Assembly (NCBI GenBank): GCA_032000125.1
Contig: DAMALH010000005.1
Span: 62,001-126,000, forward strand
Length of the DNA stretch: 64,000 bases
Source of the DNA: Dryocola sp032000125
GTDB taxonomy: Bacteria; Pseudomonadota; Gammaproteobacteria; Enterobacterales; Enterobacteriaceae
Reading direction: 5' to 3'
Shown: positions 24,815-33,958 of the stretch, in pieces
Layout: every line of letters begins with the position of its first letter
Numbering within the stretch: position 1 is the stretch's first letter
The notes under the pieces: generated by a model
What the model was told of the DNA's origin: nothing
Seen by the model: the letters and a program-made list of their open reading frames with translations, nothing else
The model's database searches: none
Made by a program: the position numbers and the translations under genes

Positions 24815-25744
24815 ATGTGGTCTGAATATTCGCTGGAAGTGATAGACGCGGTGGCGCGTAACGGGAGCTTCAGCGGCGCGGCACAGGAGCTGCATCGGGT
24901 TCCTTCCGCCATCAGCTATACGGTGCGGCAGCTTGAGGACTGGCTGGCGGTTCCCCTGTTTGAACGCCGCCACAGGGACGTGGAGTTAACGCCAGCGGGG
25001 GCCTTCTTTTTAAAAGAGGGCCGTTCTGTTATCAAAAAAATGATGACGACACGGCAACAGTGCCAGCAAATCGCAAACGGCTGGCGTGGGCATCTGGCGA
25101 TCGCCGTCGATAATATAGTCAAACCCGAGCGAACCCGGCAACTGGTGCTGGATTTCTATCGCCATTTCCCGGACATCGAACTGCGCATTTTTCAGGAGGT
25201 GTTTAATGGCGTATGGGACGCGCTGGCGGACGGGCGGGTAGAGGTGGCGATTGGGGCCACGCAGGCTATTCCCGTTGGGGGACGGTATGCGTTTCGCGAT
25301 ATGGGTGTGCTGAGCTGGCGCTGCGTGGTTGCCGCCGCTCACCCGCTTGCACAGCGTGACGGGGCGCTTAGCGATGATGAATTACGCGCCTGGCCTTCGC
25401 TGGTGCTGGAAGATACCTCCCGCTCGTTGCCAAAACGTATTACCTGGCTGCTGGATAATCAGCACCGCGTGGTGGTGCCGGACTGGCAGTCAGCCGCGGA
25501 TTGCCTGAGCGCGGGGCTGTGCATCGGAATGGTGCCCTCGCACATTGCCAAACCCTGGCTTGAGGGCGGGGCCTGGCATGAGCTGACGCTGGAAAATCCG
25601 TTTCCTGACGCGGCCTGCTGCCTGACGTGGCGGCAAAACGACGCCTCGCCGGCGTTAAGCTGGCTGCTGGAGTATCTGGGAGATAGCGAGACGATGAACC
25701 AGGAGTGGTTAAGAGAGCCTGAAAAAGCTTCAGGCCCGGAATAA
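24815..25744 (+). CDS. punR: LysR-family activator PunR (YdhB)
   Basis: LysR-type regulator of 309 residues. The N-terminal winged helix (LEVIDAVARNGSFSGAAQELHRVPSAISYTVRQLE, about residues 8-42) is followed by a substrate-binding-like effector domain. In E. coli YdhB activates the divergent punC. The 114-base intergenic region must hold its binding site, but I could not single out an inverted repeat. The gene is convergent with purR, with four bases between stop codons. Confidence 0.92.
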   Translation: MWSEYSLEVIDAVARNGSFSGAAQELHRVPSAISYTVRQLEDWLAVPLFERRHRDVELTPAGAFFLKEGRSVIKKMMTTRQQCQQIANGWRGHLAIAVDNIVKPERTRQLVLDFYRHFPDIELRIFQEVFNGVWDALADGRVEVAIGATQAIPVGGRYAFRDMGVLSWRCVVAAAHPLAQRDGALSDDELRAWPSLVLEDTSRSLPKRITWLLDNQHRVVVPDWQSAADCLSAGLCIGMVPSHIAKPWLEGGAWHELTLENPFPDAACCLTWRQNDASPALSWLLEYLGDSETMNQEWLREPEKASGPE

Positions 25745-25747
25745 CCC

Positions 25748-26773
25748 TTAACGGCGGTAGTCGCGGAACGGACCGTCCGCGACTGAACGGCGTTCAATCA
25801 GGCGCGGATGCACTTCAATGGTCTGCGACTCTTCACGCTTATTGACGATGCGGTCAAGCAGCATGCTGAACGCGGTTTCGCCCAGCGAATCTTTCGGCTG
25901 ATGGATAGTGGTCAGCGCCGGGGAGAAATAGCGGGCGTTGCGCACGTTGTCATACCCGATAATAGAAATATCCTGCGGCACACGCAGGCCCATTTCATCC
26001 GCCGCGCAAATTGCCCCCATCGCCATGATGTCTCCGCCGCAGAAGACCGCGGTTGGGCGGTGCGGCTGGTTCAGGATCTGCTGCATGGCGCGGTAGCCGG
26101 ATTCCGGCTCGAAATCTCCCTGCACGATCCAGTTTTCCGGCACGGCGATTTTCGCCTCTTCCAGCGCTTTCATAAAGCCCGCATGACGGCCGCCGCCGGT
26201 GTTGCGTTCCATTTGTCCAGGAATGGCGCCGATGTCGCGATGCCCGCGCTCAATCAGATAGCGCCCGGCGAGGTATCCGCCGCGGAAAGCGTTGTCTATT
26301 ACTGAATCGGTGAAGTCGGCTCGTGCTTCGCCCCAGTCCATCACCACCATTGGTATATGACGGTACTCTTCCAGCATGGTCAACAGGGTGTCCGGGTATT
26401 CAGAACACATCACCAGCAGCCCGTCGACGCGCTTTTGCGCCATCATCGATAAATAGGCCCGCTGCTTGTCAAAGTTGTTATGCGCGTTGGCAAGAATAAG
26501 GGTATAGCCCTTTTCAAAGCAGCTATTTTCCACCGCTTCGATAATTTCGGCGAAATAGGGCGCTTCGCTGGAGGTGGCGAGCAGGCCAATCGTTTTAGTG
26601 TGATTAACTTTCAGGCTGCGCGCGACGGCGCTTGGCGAATAGTGTAATTCTTTGATTGCCGCCCAGACCGCATTACGGGTTTCTTCTGCCACAAAGCGGG
26701 TTTTGTTAATAACGTGTGACACGGTTGTAGTGGAAACGTTTGCGCGCTTCGCCACGTCCTTAATTGTTGCCAT
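25748..26773 (-). CDS. purR: Purine repressor PurR
   Basis: LacI-family repressor of purine synthesis genes, with hypoxanthine or guanine as corepressor in E. coli. It has 341 residues and an intact N-terminus (MATIKDVAKRANVSTTTVSHVINKTRFV), hinge (YSPSAVARSLKVNHTK) and effector domain. A PurR-box-like sequence lies 45 bases before the ATG, which fits autoregulation. The neighbouring punR/punC and ynhF keep the E. coli order. Confidence 0.97.
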   Translation of the reverse strand: MATIKDVAKRANVSTTTVSHVINKTRFVAEETRNAVWAAIKELHYSPSAVARSLKVNHTKTIGLLATSSEAPYFAEIIEAVENSCFEKGYTLILANAHNNFDKQRAYLSMMAQKRVDGLLVMCSEYPDTLLTMLEEYRHIPMVVMDWGEARADFTDSVIDNAFRGGYLAGRYLIERGHRDIGAIPGQMERNTGGGRHAGFMKALEEAKIAVPENWIVQGDFEPESGYRAMQQILNQPHRPTAVFCGGDIMAMGAICAADEMGLRVPQDISIIGYDNVRNARYFSPALTTIHQPKDSLGETAFSMLLDRIVNKREESQTIEVHPRLIERRSVADGPFRDYRR

Positions 26774-26817
26774 TAGATGTCACTCCAGGCCATATCCTAA
26801 GCTCCTGATGATTAGGC

Positions 26818-26833
26818 TGATAAACGTTTGCGT
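26818..26833. promoter_or_regulatory. PurR box of purR
   Basis: TGATAAACGTTTGCGT agrees at 13 of 16 positions with the PurR consensus ACGCAAACGTTTGCGT and lies in the purR 5' region. Confidence 0.75.
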
Positions 26834-27081
26834 TCCCTGACTCCTGGGCGCCTTTTAGGCTGCTGCATGTCGGGGGAGGCGACCTAAATCGGGAGGAGGG
26901 CATTGAATTGATAGCACGCAGTAAATTAGCGAAGGATTTTGGCTTATCTTTTAGCAAAGTGGAAGAGGGAAAACCAATATCACCCGAAATCTGACAGGAT
27001 TTTTACTGCCGATTGTGGGAAAATCATCCGCACATACTCTTTGTAGGGTAATGTTTGTAGCGTAATAAAAAGAGGTTGCCG
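26834..27081. other. purR-ynhF intergenic region
   Basis: Together with the PurR box this is a 308-base gap between divergent purR and ynhF. It has AT-rich stretches that could hold promoters, but I could not identify a specific one. I see no coding frame with a ribosome site other than ynhF. Confidence 0.4.
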
Positions 27082-27171
27082 ATGAGTACCGATCTGAAAT
27101 TTTCCGTTATAACGACAGTTATCGTTCTGAGCCTGATAGTTGCAGGTGCTTTAACTGCAGTAATGCATTAA
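27082..27171 (+). CDS. ynhF: Small membrane protein YnhF
   Basis: 29-residue protein beginning MSTDLKFS and continuing as a single hydrophobic helix to the C-terminal His. It matches E. coli YnhF in length, start and position beside purR. AGAGG precedes the ATG. YnhF is a stress-associated single-span inner-membrane protein of unknown function. A terminator follows within a few bases of its stop codon. Confidence 0.88.
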   Translation: MSTDLKFSVITTVIVLSLIVAGALTAVMH

Positions 27172-27173
27172 TG

Positions 27174-27202
27174 AAAAGGGGCCGCTATCGTGGCCCCTTT
27201 AT
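27174..27202. terminator. Bidirectional terminator between ynhF and mepH
   Basis: AAAGGGGCC/GGCCCCTTT stem with A-rich and T-rich flanks, placed between two convergent stop codons. Confidence 0.82.
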
Positions 27203-27220
27203 CTTATGCTGCCGGAAACA

Positions 27221-28057
27221 TTAGCGGATGGTCTTTGGCGTCATCACGCGTTTGGCACCTACATAATGACGCTGCCAGTAATCTTCGCTCAGCGAGGTAA
27301 TCTGGATATCGCGACCGCTACGGGGCGACTGGATGAACTTGCCGTTGCCTATATAAACGCCAACGTGGTCAGCGGTGCCGCGCCCGCGGGTGCGGAAGAA
27401 CACCAGATCGCCATTTTCCAGTTCACCACGTTCGACAGACGCCGCATCGCGCAGGTGGTACATCTCATTTGCCGTGCGCGGGATGCGGAATTTGACCAGG
27501 TCTTTATACGCATAATACACCAAGCCGCTACAATCAAAACCCGTTCGCGGTGAAGTGCCGCCCCAGCGATACGGTTTGCCAATTTGCCCCATTAGCTTAT
27601 TCATCGCGGTCTTTTGCGCTTTTTGCACACGGATTTTGTGTGCCTGAGCAATGGTCAGGTTTTTATCCGCTTTTACCGATGCGCATTTTGCTTTGCGTCC
27701 TTTACGGGGTTTAGTGCAGTGCTGAACGGCGGCGGTATTTTGAACTTCAGAAACCCGGTTGGCTTTTAGCGAAGATTTTTTGCTGGTGTTTTTTGCGAGG
27801 TTTTTACTGTTAACGGCCGATGATGTTTTCTTTTTAACGGGTGCCGCTGATTTTTTGCTGGACCGCTTTGTAGAGATGGAACTGCTCTTTTCTTTACCTT
27901 TGCCGGCTTTTGCCGCGCTTTTCGTGGGGCTTTTCGCCGCCGGAGCTTTAAGCGTGGCAACGGGACGCGCGTGGCCGGAGGCCTGCGTCAAAGGTGTATA
28001 AGGCAAGGTAAAAAGCAGAGCACAGAGCGTGATAGAGATTTTTGTTATCCGCGCCAC
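27221..28057 (-). CDS. mepH: Murein DD-endopeptidase MepH
   Basis: Periplasmic NlpC/P60-family hydrolase of 278 residues that cuts D-Ala-mDAP cross-links in E. coli. A signal peptide (about residues 1-26) is followed by an unusually Lys/Ser/Ala-rich linker to about residue 130 and then the catalytic domain, with Cys in FDCSGLVYYAY and His in TADHVGVYIG. The gene neighbours grxD as in E. coli. The sodB and ydhP genes that in E. coli lie between mepH and ynhF are missing; only 49 bases separate the two stop codons. Confidence 0.93.
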   Translation of the reverse strand: MARITKISITLCALLFTLPYTPLTQASGHARPVATLKAPAAKSPTKSAAKAGKGKEKSSSISTKRSSKKSAAPVKKKTSSAVNSKNLAKNTSKKSSLKANRVSEVQNTAAVQHCTKPRKGRKAKCASVKADKNLTIAQAHKIRVQKAQKTAMNKLMGQIGKPYRWGGTSPRTGFDCSGLVYYAYKDLVKFRIPRTANEMYHLRDAASVERGELENGDLVFFRTRGRGTADHVGVYIGNGKFIQSPRSGRDIQITSLSEDYWQRHYVGAKRVMTPKTIR

Positions 28058-28418
28058 TCGACAATCCCCTGATAAAATGAAAGCACGATGAAGTCCATCA
28101 TGCCCGCGTGTGATTTTTTTAAGCCAGCCGATTCTAATCTATAAGGAGCAAAAAAGTTAATAGCCTTTTGCCTGCGGAGATAAGGTTTCGTTATCGAGCG
28201 CAAAAAAATTGACCAGTTATCTTCTTATAAGACGATTTATTGATCGAAGTTGGGGTATTTTGCAGATTAGCGATACTATGAAAAGTGTTATTCTTAAAGC
28301 ATGTTTAGCGTTGCCGCGCGGCGGGGAGTAACCCTGTAAAAATTGGTGTTTTCTGCCGGGCGCGCAACTCGCTACAATAGCAGGCTATTGCCGTAAAAAG
28401 GTTTGAGGAAGCAAGACA
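28058..28418. other. mepH-grxD intergenic region
   Basis: 361 bases between divergent genes. The sequence TACAAT at 28372-28377 is a plausible -10 element for grxD. The mepH side holds several A/T-rich tracts. No RNA gene or supported coding frame was recognised. Confidence 0.4.
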
Positions 28419-28763
28419 ATGAGCACAATCGAAAAAATCCAGCGCCAGATCTCAGAGAACCCCATCCTTCTCTATATGAAAGGCTCCCCGAAACTGCCAA
28501 GCTGCGGTTTCTCCGCCCAGGCGGTACAGGCGTTATCTGCGTGCGGCGAGCGTTTTGCCTATGTGGATATCCTGCAGAACCCGGATATTCGTGCGGAACT
28601 GCCAAAATACGCAAACTGGCCAACTTTCCCGCAGTTGTGGATTGACGGCGAGCTGGTTGGCGGCTGCGACATCATTATTGAAATGTACCAGCGCGGCGAA
28701 CTGCAGACGCTTATCAAAGAAACCGCCGAGAAGTACAAGTCAGAAACCCCTGACGCTGAATAA
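28419..28763 (+). CDS. grxD: Monothiol glutaredoxin GrxD
   Basis: Cytoplasmic monothiol glutaredoxin of 114 residues that binds a [2Fe-2S] cluster with glutathione and takes part in iron-sulfur cluster trafficking. The active site CGFS lies at about residues 30-33 (PKLPSCGFSAQA), and the WPTFPQLW and GGCDIIIEM segments form the glutathione-binding surface. AGGAAG precedes the ATG. A strong terminator follows. Confidence 0.97.
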   Translation: MSTIEKIQRQISENPILLYMKGSPKLPSCGFSAQAVQALSACGERFAYVDILQNPDIRAELPKYANWPTFPQLWIDGELVGGCDIIIEMYQRGELQTLIKETAEKYKSETPDAE

Positions 28764-28781
28764 GCTTCACGAGTTGATTGA

Positions 28782-28814
28782 AAACCAGCCCCCGTTAAGG
28801 GGCTGGTTTTTTTT
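28782..28814 (+). terminator. Terminator of grxD
   Basis: AACCAGCCCC/GGGGCTGGTT stem followed by a run of T. It separates grxD from pheP. Confidence 0.88.
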
Positions 28815-28894
28815 ATGTGGATTTCCCCTCCTTGCCACTGCTCTCACCAGGTGTTAAAAGGTGCCCCCTCGATAGTAAGACACAGGAGAAGGGC

Positions 28895-30292
28895 GTGAAA
28901 AACACGTCATCCGCGGCCGTAACACAAAGCATGGCCGCCGCGCCGGAAAGCGCTCAAACGTTAAAACGGGGTTTGCAAAACCGTCACATTCAACTCATCG
29001 CCCTGGGCGGCGCGATTGGCACCGGGTTGTTTCTGGGAATTGGCCCGGCGATTCAGATGGCCGGACCTGCGGTATTGCTGGGCTACGGCATCGCCGGGAT
29101 CGTTGCCTTTCTGATTATGCGCCAGCTTGGTGAGATGGTTGTGGAGGAGCCGGTATCCGGTTCTTTCGCCCACTTTGCCTATAAATACTGGGGGCCTTTC
29201 GCCGGTTTCCTGTCGGGCTGGAATTACTGGGTGATGTTTGTGCTGGTTGGCATGGCGGAGCTCACCGCCGCCGGCATTTATATGCAGTACTGGTTTCCGG
29301 CGATTCCCGGCTGGACGTGGGTGGCGCTGTTCTTTGTCATGATTAACGCCATAAACCTTGTCAACGTGCGCCTTTACGGTGAAATGGAATTCTGGTTTGC
29401 CCTCGTTAAAGTGCTGGCGATCGTCGGGATGATAGGCTTTGGCGTGTGGCTGCTGGCTTCAGGAAACGGCGGCGAGCGCGCCGCGGTGACTAACCTGTGG
29501 CAGTACGGCGGTTTTTTGGCAACCGGCTGGCACGGGCTTATTTTATCGCTGGCGGTAATTATGTTCTCCTTCGGCGGCCTTGAGCTTATTGGCATCACCG
29601 CAGCAGAGGCCAGTTCACCGCAAACAACGATTCCCAAAGCCATCAATCAGGTGGTGTACCGCATTCTGCTGTTTTATATCGGTTCACTGATTGTGCTGCT
29701 GTCGCTTTATCCATGGCTGGAAATCAACGCCAGCAGCAGCCCTTTTGTGATGATTTTTCACGAGCTGGACAGCGCCATTGTCGCCTCGGCGCTCAACTTC
29801 GTTATTCTGGTTGCTTCGCTTTCGGTCTATAACAGCGGCGTGTACTCCAACAGCCGTATGCTGTTTGGGCTTTCCCTTCAGCGCAACGCGCCGGCTTTTC
29901 TTGCCAGGGTCAATCGCGGCGGGGTGCCGGTTAATTCTCTGATCCTCTCAGGGGCAATTACCTCCCTTGTTGTGCTGCTGAACTATCTATTGCCCCACGA
30001 AGCCTTCGGCCTGCTGATGGCGCTGGTTGTGGCAACCTTGCTGCTGAACTGGATCATGATTTCACTGGCTCACCTGAAATTCCGGGCGGCCATGCGGCGT
30101 GCTGGGCGCGATACCCAATTTAAGGCGCTGCTGTATCCGTTTGCCAACTATCTGTGCATCCTCTTCATGCTGATGATTCTGGCGCTGATGTGCAGTATTG
30201 ACGGCATGCGCCTTTCGGCAATGTTATTACCGGTGTGGATTGTCTTCCTGTTTTGTGCATTCAAACTACTGCGACGCAAAGCGGCAGAGTAA
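28895..30292 (+). CDS. pheP: Phenylalanine-specific permease PheP
   Basis: Amino-acid/polyamine/organocation superfamily importer, 465 residues with twelve hydrophobic segments. It matches E. coli PheP almost residue for residue (RHIQLIALGGAIGTGLFLG, GFLSGWNYWVMFVLVGM), more closely than AroP. The GTG at 28895 was chosen because AGGAG precedes it and the product starts VKNTSS, aligning with the E. coli start MKNAST. In E. coli pheP is far from this locus. Here it lies between grxD and an Aer-like gene, in the place where lhr would be. Confidence 0.92.
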   Translation: MKNTSSAAVTQSMAAAPESAQTLKRGLQNRHIQLIALGGAIGTGLFLGIGPAIQMAGPAVLLGYGIAGIVAFLIMRQLGEMVVEEPVSGSFAHFAYKYWGPFAGFLSGWNYWVMFVLVGMAELTAAGIYMQYWFPAIPGWTWVALFFVMINAINLVNVRLYGEMEFWFALVKVLAIVGMIGFGVWLLASGNGGERAAVTNLWQYGGFLATGWHGLILSLAVIMFSFGGLELIGITAAEASSPQTTIPKAINQVVYRILLFYIGSLIVLLSLYPWLEINASSSPFVMIFHELDSAIVASALNFVILVASLSVYNSGVYSNSRMLFGLSLQRNAPAFLARVNRGGVPVNSLILSGAITSLVVLLNYLLPHEAFGLLMALVVATLLLNWIMISLAHLKFRAAMRRAGRDTQFKALLYPFANYLCILFMLMILALMCSIDGMRLSAMLLPVWIVFLFCAFKLLRRKAAE

Positions 30293-30608
30293 TTTTGCAG
30301 CCATCGCTTCCCGTATTTATATGGTGCGGGAAGTGAAATAAAAATGAAATAAATCGCGCAGTTTAATTTGTGTTAAGTGAATATGTTATCATTGCGGCTT
30401 AATTTACTATCACAGTTATTTTACAAATAATTATTAAGCTTATGACAATTACACCTCTGTTTCTTCCCTGATAAATAACTCTTCCCAATTTGCTGAAATT
30501 ATAACAACATAAACCGTACGCGGCCGCACGGCCCGGTTAAAAACAATCAAGAATTTTATTTGCCACCTGTGGTGGCTTTACGTCCTCCTTTTACAGCACG
30601 GGATTTGT
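30293..30608. other. pheP-receptor intergenic region
   Basis: 316 bases, AT-rich, with no supported gene. CCTGATAA at 30467-30474 resembles a sigma-28 -10 element, but the matching -35 is poor, so I do not call a flagellar promoter. Confidence 0.4.
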
Positions 30609-32144
30609 ATGAGAATTAATAACCTGCTATCCGGGTATGAGCAACTCCTTAAAGAAGGAGAGGCGTTAATGTCGACCACCGATACGCACAGCCATATTAC
30701 CTATGCAAACTCTGCCTTTATTAAGGCTTCCGGATTTAGTGAAGGTGAGTTAATTGGCGAGCCGCATAATATTATTCGCCATCCGGATATGCCTTCTGAA
30801 GCCTTTGCCGATATGTGGGCCACCTTGCGCCAGGGAGACAGTTGGACGGGAATGGTGAAAAATCGCTGTAAAAATGGCGATCACTACTGGGTCCGCGCGA
30901 ACGTCACGCCGGTGTACCACGACGGCAGGCTGACGGGCTATATCTCCGTGCGTACCGTGCCGGGCAGAGAAGAGGTGCGGGCAAGCGAAGATCTGTACAA
31001 AGCGGTGAGGGAAAAGCGCGCCGGTCATCTGCGGTTTTACAAAGGCCTTGTGGTTCGCCGCGGCTGGAAGAGCGGACTTGCCATTATCCAGCGGCTTTCG
31101 CTTTCAAAGCGGCTGACCGGCGCGCTATCGATCCCAACGCTTGCCATGATTGCGCTGCCGTTTTCAGGCCTGAGCCCGGCTGCGCAGGCATTGCTGGCGA
31201 TGGGGTTGTTCATCAGCATCAACGCGCTGTTGCAGCAGCAGGTAGCGAAGCCGGTGAAAACTATCGTGCGCCAGATGCAGAAGATTGTCTCCGGCCAGAA
31301 AACGGATCTGCTGCAGCTTAATCGGGTGGATGATATCGGCCTGATGATGCGTCTGGTAAATCAGTCGGGCCTGAATTTGCGCTCGCTGGTGGATGACGTC
31401 GGCACGCAAATCGGCGGCATCAGCGATATTACTCAACAGCTTGCTACCAGCAGTAAAGCAATGAGCGAGCGCACCGATGAAACCTACGCGCACCTGCAAC
31501 AAACTGCGGCCGCCATCGAAGAAATCTCCGGGGCGGTTGAGCAGACCGCCGATACTTCAGCAAGAACCGCGGACATGGCCGTGCAGGCAAGCGCCAGGGC
31601 GGTTGAAGGCGAGGAGATGATGAAGAAAACGCTGACCATGATGGAAACCATGGCGCAGGCGAGCCAGCAAATCGTTGAGATAATCAGCGTCATCGATAGC
31701 ATTGCCTTCCAGACCAATATTCTGGCGCTTAACGCAGCGGTTGAAGCCGCGCGAGCGGGCGTTTCAGGCCGCGGCTTTGCGGTAGTGGCGGCAGAGGTTC
31801 GTAACCTGGCGCAGCATTCGGCATCGGCTGCAAAGGAGATAAAAGCTCTCATCGATAATAACGTGGCGAGCGTTGGCACGGGCGTTGGCATGGTGAAAAA
31901 AACCGAGAAGCACATCAGCGAAATGGCGGCGGAAATTGTGCGCATGACCGCGCTTATCCGCGAAATCGGCGATGCCACCCGTGAACAGACCAGCGCTCTT
32001 ACGCTTATCAACGGCTCCGTTGAGCGTATCGGCACTATGACGCAAAATAATGCCGATATGGTCGTCGATGCCGCAGCGGTGGTAACCGATCTCAATCAGC
32101 GTTCGGTACGGTTAAGCAGCGCCATTAAAGTCTACGGCAGTTAA
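30609..32144 (+). CDS. PAS-domain methyl-accepting chemotaxis protein (Aer-like)
   Basis: Receptor of 511 residues, close in length and plan to E. coli Aer. The N-terminal PAS domain (about 1-120: TDTHSHITYANSAFIKASGF, EGELIGEPHNIIRHPDMP) may bind FAD. A hydrophobic region follows at about 165-205, then HAMP-like and signalling coiled-coil regions. The kinase-binding tip reads IDSIAFQTNILALNAAVEAA. No periplasmic sensing domain is present. It probably senses redox or energy state and signals through CheW/CheA. It is outside its usual E. coli neighbourhood, so it may be a second Aer. Confidence 0.85.
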   Translation: MRINNLLSGYEQLLKEGEALMSTTDTHSHITYANSAFIKASGFSEGELIGEPHNIIRHPDMPSEAFADMWATLRQGDSWTGMVKNRCKNGDHYWVRANVTPVYHDGRLTGYISVRTVPGREEVRASEDLYKAVREKRAGHLRFYKGLVVRRGWKSGLAIIQRLSLSKRLTGALSIPTLAMIALPFSGLSPAAQALLAMGLFISINALLQQQVAKPVKTIVRQMQKIVSGQKTDLLQLNRVDDIGLMMRLVNQSGLNLRSLVDDVGTQIGGISDITQQLATSSKAMSERTDETYAHLQQTAAAIEEISGAVEQTADTSARTADMAVQASARAVEGEEMMKKTLTMMETMAQASQQIVEIISVIDSIAFQTNILALNAAVEAARAGVSGRGFAVVAAEVRNLAQHSASAAKEIKALIDNNVASVGTGVGMVKKTEKHISEMAAEIVRMTALIREIGDATREQTSALTLINGSVERIGTMTQNNADMVVDAAAVVTDLNQRSVRLSSAIKVYGS

Positions 32145-32248
32145 TCTGCCTAACCCCGAAGGTAACGCGTTGTAATGTCCGGCAGTTAATCCGGCCGGAT
32201 TTACGTTATCATATCGCCCTGAAATTCAGCGGTTAAAAGGCAGGGGAA

Positions 32249-33151
32249 ATGAGCGTCAGTCGGAAAGGGATGTGGTATGTGCTGTTTGCGGCGGTATTGT
32301 GGGGCAGTTCAGGGGTGTGCGCTCAGTACATTATGGAACAAAGCCATATTTCTTCTGAATCGCTCACCATGTTGCGCCTGCTGTTCTCCGGCTTAATCCT
32401 GCTTATCCTCTCTTTTATGCACGGCGATAAGATATTTGCGGTATTTAAACATCGTCAGGATGTGATTTCCCTGCTGGCTTTTACGTTATTTGGCGCGTTA
32501 ACCGTGCAGCTTACCTTCCTGCTTACTATTGAAAAATCTAACGCTGCCACGGCGACGATTTTGCAGTTTCTTTCGCCCACGCTCATTGTCGTCTGGTTTG
32601 CGCTAATGAAAAAAAAGCGCTCGGGACGGCTGGTTTTTGCCGCCGTGGCGACCTCACTTGCGGGAACTTTTCTGCTGGTAACGCATGGCGATCCCACCTC
32701 GATTACCATTTCGACGGGAGCGCTGTGCTGGGGGATTGCTTCAGCTTTTGCCGCCGCGTTTTACACTACCTATCCATCCGCGTTAATTGCCCGCTACGGT
32801 ACGCTGCCGATTGTTGGCTGGAGTATGCTGCTGGGCGGCGCGATGTTAGTGCCCTTTTATGCAAACCAGGTCGGCAGCTTTAGCGCAAGCGGCGGGGCGA
32901 TATTCGCTTTCTTCTATCTTGTGGTGGTGGGAACGGCGATGACCTTTAGCCTCTATCTGACCGGCGCGCAGATGATTGGCGGCCCTAAAGCCAGTATTCT
33001 GAGCTGTGCGGAACCGCTGAGCAGCGCGCTGTTATCGCTATTGCTGCTGGGCATCACTTTTACCCTGCCGGACTGGCTCGGCACATTGCTTATTATTTCT
33101 TCGGTGATCCTGATTTCGCTGGATTCGCGTGGCAAACTTCACGCAAATTGA
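32249..33151 (+). CDS. EamA-family (DMT) transporter
   Basis: Inner-membrane protein of 300 residues with about ten hydrophobic helices arranged as two EamA repeats (AAVLWGSSGVCAQYIM in the first, GALCWGIASAFAAAFYT in the second). The family exports amino acids and other metabolites. GGGGAAA precedes the ATG. It is single, between the Aer-like gene and convergent rnt. The substrate is unknown. Confidence 0.83.
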   Translation: MSVSRKGMWYVLFAAVLWGSSGVCAQYIMEQSHISSESLTMLRLLFSGLILLILSFMHGDKIFAVFKHRQDVISLLAFTLFGALTVQLTFLLTIEKSNAATATILQFLSPTLIVVWFALMKKKRSGRLVFAAVATSLAGTFLLVTHGDPTSITISTGALCWGIASAFAAAFYTTYPSALIARYGTLPIVGWSMLLGGAMLVPFYANQVGSFSASGGAIFAFFYLVVVGTAMTFSLYLTGAQMIGGPKASILSCAEPLSSALLSLLLLGITFTLPDWLGTLLIISSVILISLDSRGKLHAN

Positions 33152-33191
33152 TTTACAGGGCGGATAGCGCCGCCCTGCGAATCAAAAAGGC

Positions 33192-33842
33192 TTACGCTTC
33201 GGGCTCAACCAGCGGCAACGGCCAGCCGCCCAGGCGTTTCCAGCGGTTGACGATTTCGCAGAACAGCAGGGCGGTTTGTTCAGTGTCGTATAGCGCAGAG
33301 TGTGCCTGGCTGCTGTCAAAAGGTATGCCTGCGGCAATACAGGCTTTAGCCAGCACGGTCTGGCCTAATGCCAGGCCGCTAAGCGCCGCGGTATCGAAGG
33401 TCACGAACGGGTGGAAGGGATTGCGTTTTAAGGATGCGCGCTCGGCGGCGGCCATCATAAAGCTGTGATCGAAGGTGGCGTTATGCGCCACCATAATCGC
33501 CCGGTTGCAACCGCTGTCTTTAATACCTTTGCGCACCATTTTAAAAATAGCGTGCAGGGCGTCGTATTCGCTGACCGCGCCACGCAATGGATTGTGCGGG
33601 TCGATGCCGTTGAAGGCCAGCGCTTCCGGCTCAAGGATCGATCCTTCAAAGGGTTCGATATGAAATTGCAGCTTTTCATCAGGCGTTAACCAGCCGTCTG
33701 CATCCATCTTTAGCGTGATGGCAGCAACTTCCAGTAACGCGTCTGTTTTGGCGTTAAAACCAGCGGTTTCAACGTCGATGACTACCGGATAAAAACCGCG
33801 AAAACGGTCGCACAGGCCAGGCAATTGCGTGTTGTCAGACAT
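33192..33842 (-). CDS. rnt: Ribonuclease T
   Basis: 3'-5' exoribonuclease that trims the 3' ends of tRNA and other stable RNA. It has 216 residues. The DEDD residues are visible in VIDVETAGF (Asp, Glu) and near the C-terminus in AHSALYDTEQTALL (His, Asp). The gene follows gloA at 116 bases on the same strand, as in E. coli. The usual neighbour lhr is not present. Confidence 0.96.
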   Translation of the reverse strand: MSDNTQLPGLCDRFRGFYPVVIDVETAGFNAKTDALLEVAAITLKMDADGWLTPDEKLQFHIEPFEGSILEPEALAFNGIDPHNPLRGAVSEYDALHAIFKMVRKGIKDSGCNRAIMVAHNATFDHSFMMAAAERASLKRNPFHPFVTFDTAALSGLALGQTVLAKACIAAGIPFDSSQAHSALYDTEQTALLFCEIVNRWKRLGGWPLPLVEPEA

Positions 33843-33958
33843 CAGAATCTCTTAATACGGGGAAAATGCAGCGCGCATTATGGCAAATTTCAGGAAGGGA
33901 AGCTAACGGGCGCAAAGCACGCCCGCTACAGACATTCTACTTCAGGTTATGGCCCGGC

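Noticed and set aside
30467..30474. Sigma-28 promoter for the Aer-like gene
   Set aside because: CCTGATAA resembles the -10 element, but the sequence eight plus eleven bases upstream does not match TAAAGTTT.
31484..32095. 203-codon minus-strand frame, Ala/Ser/Thr-rich, opposite the Aer-like receptor
   Set aside because: Antisense of the coiled-coil signalling domain, where repeated Ala/Glu codons suppress stop codons on the other strand.
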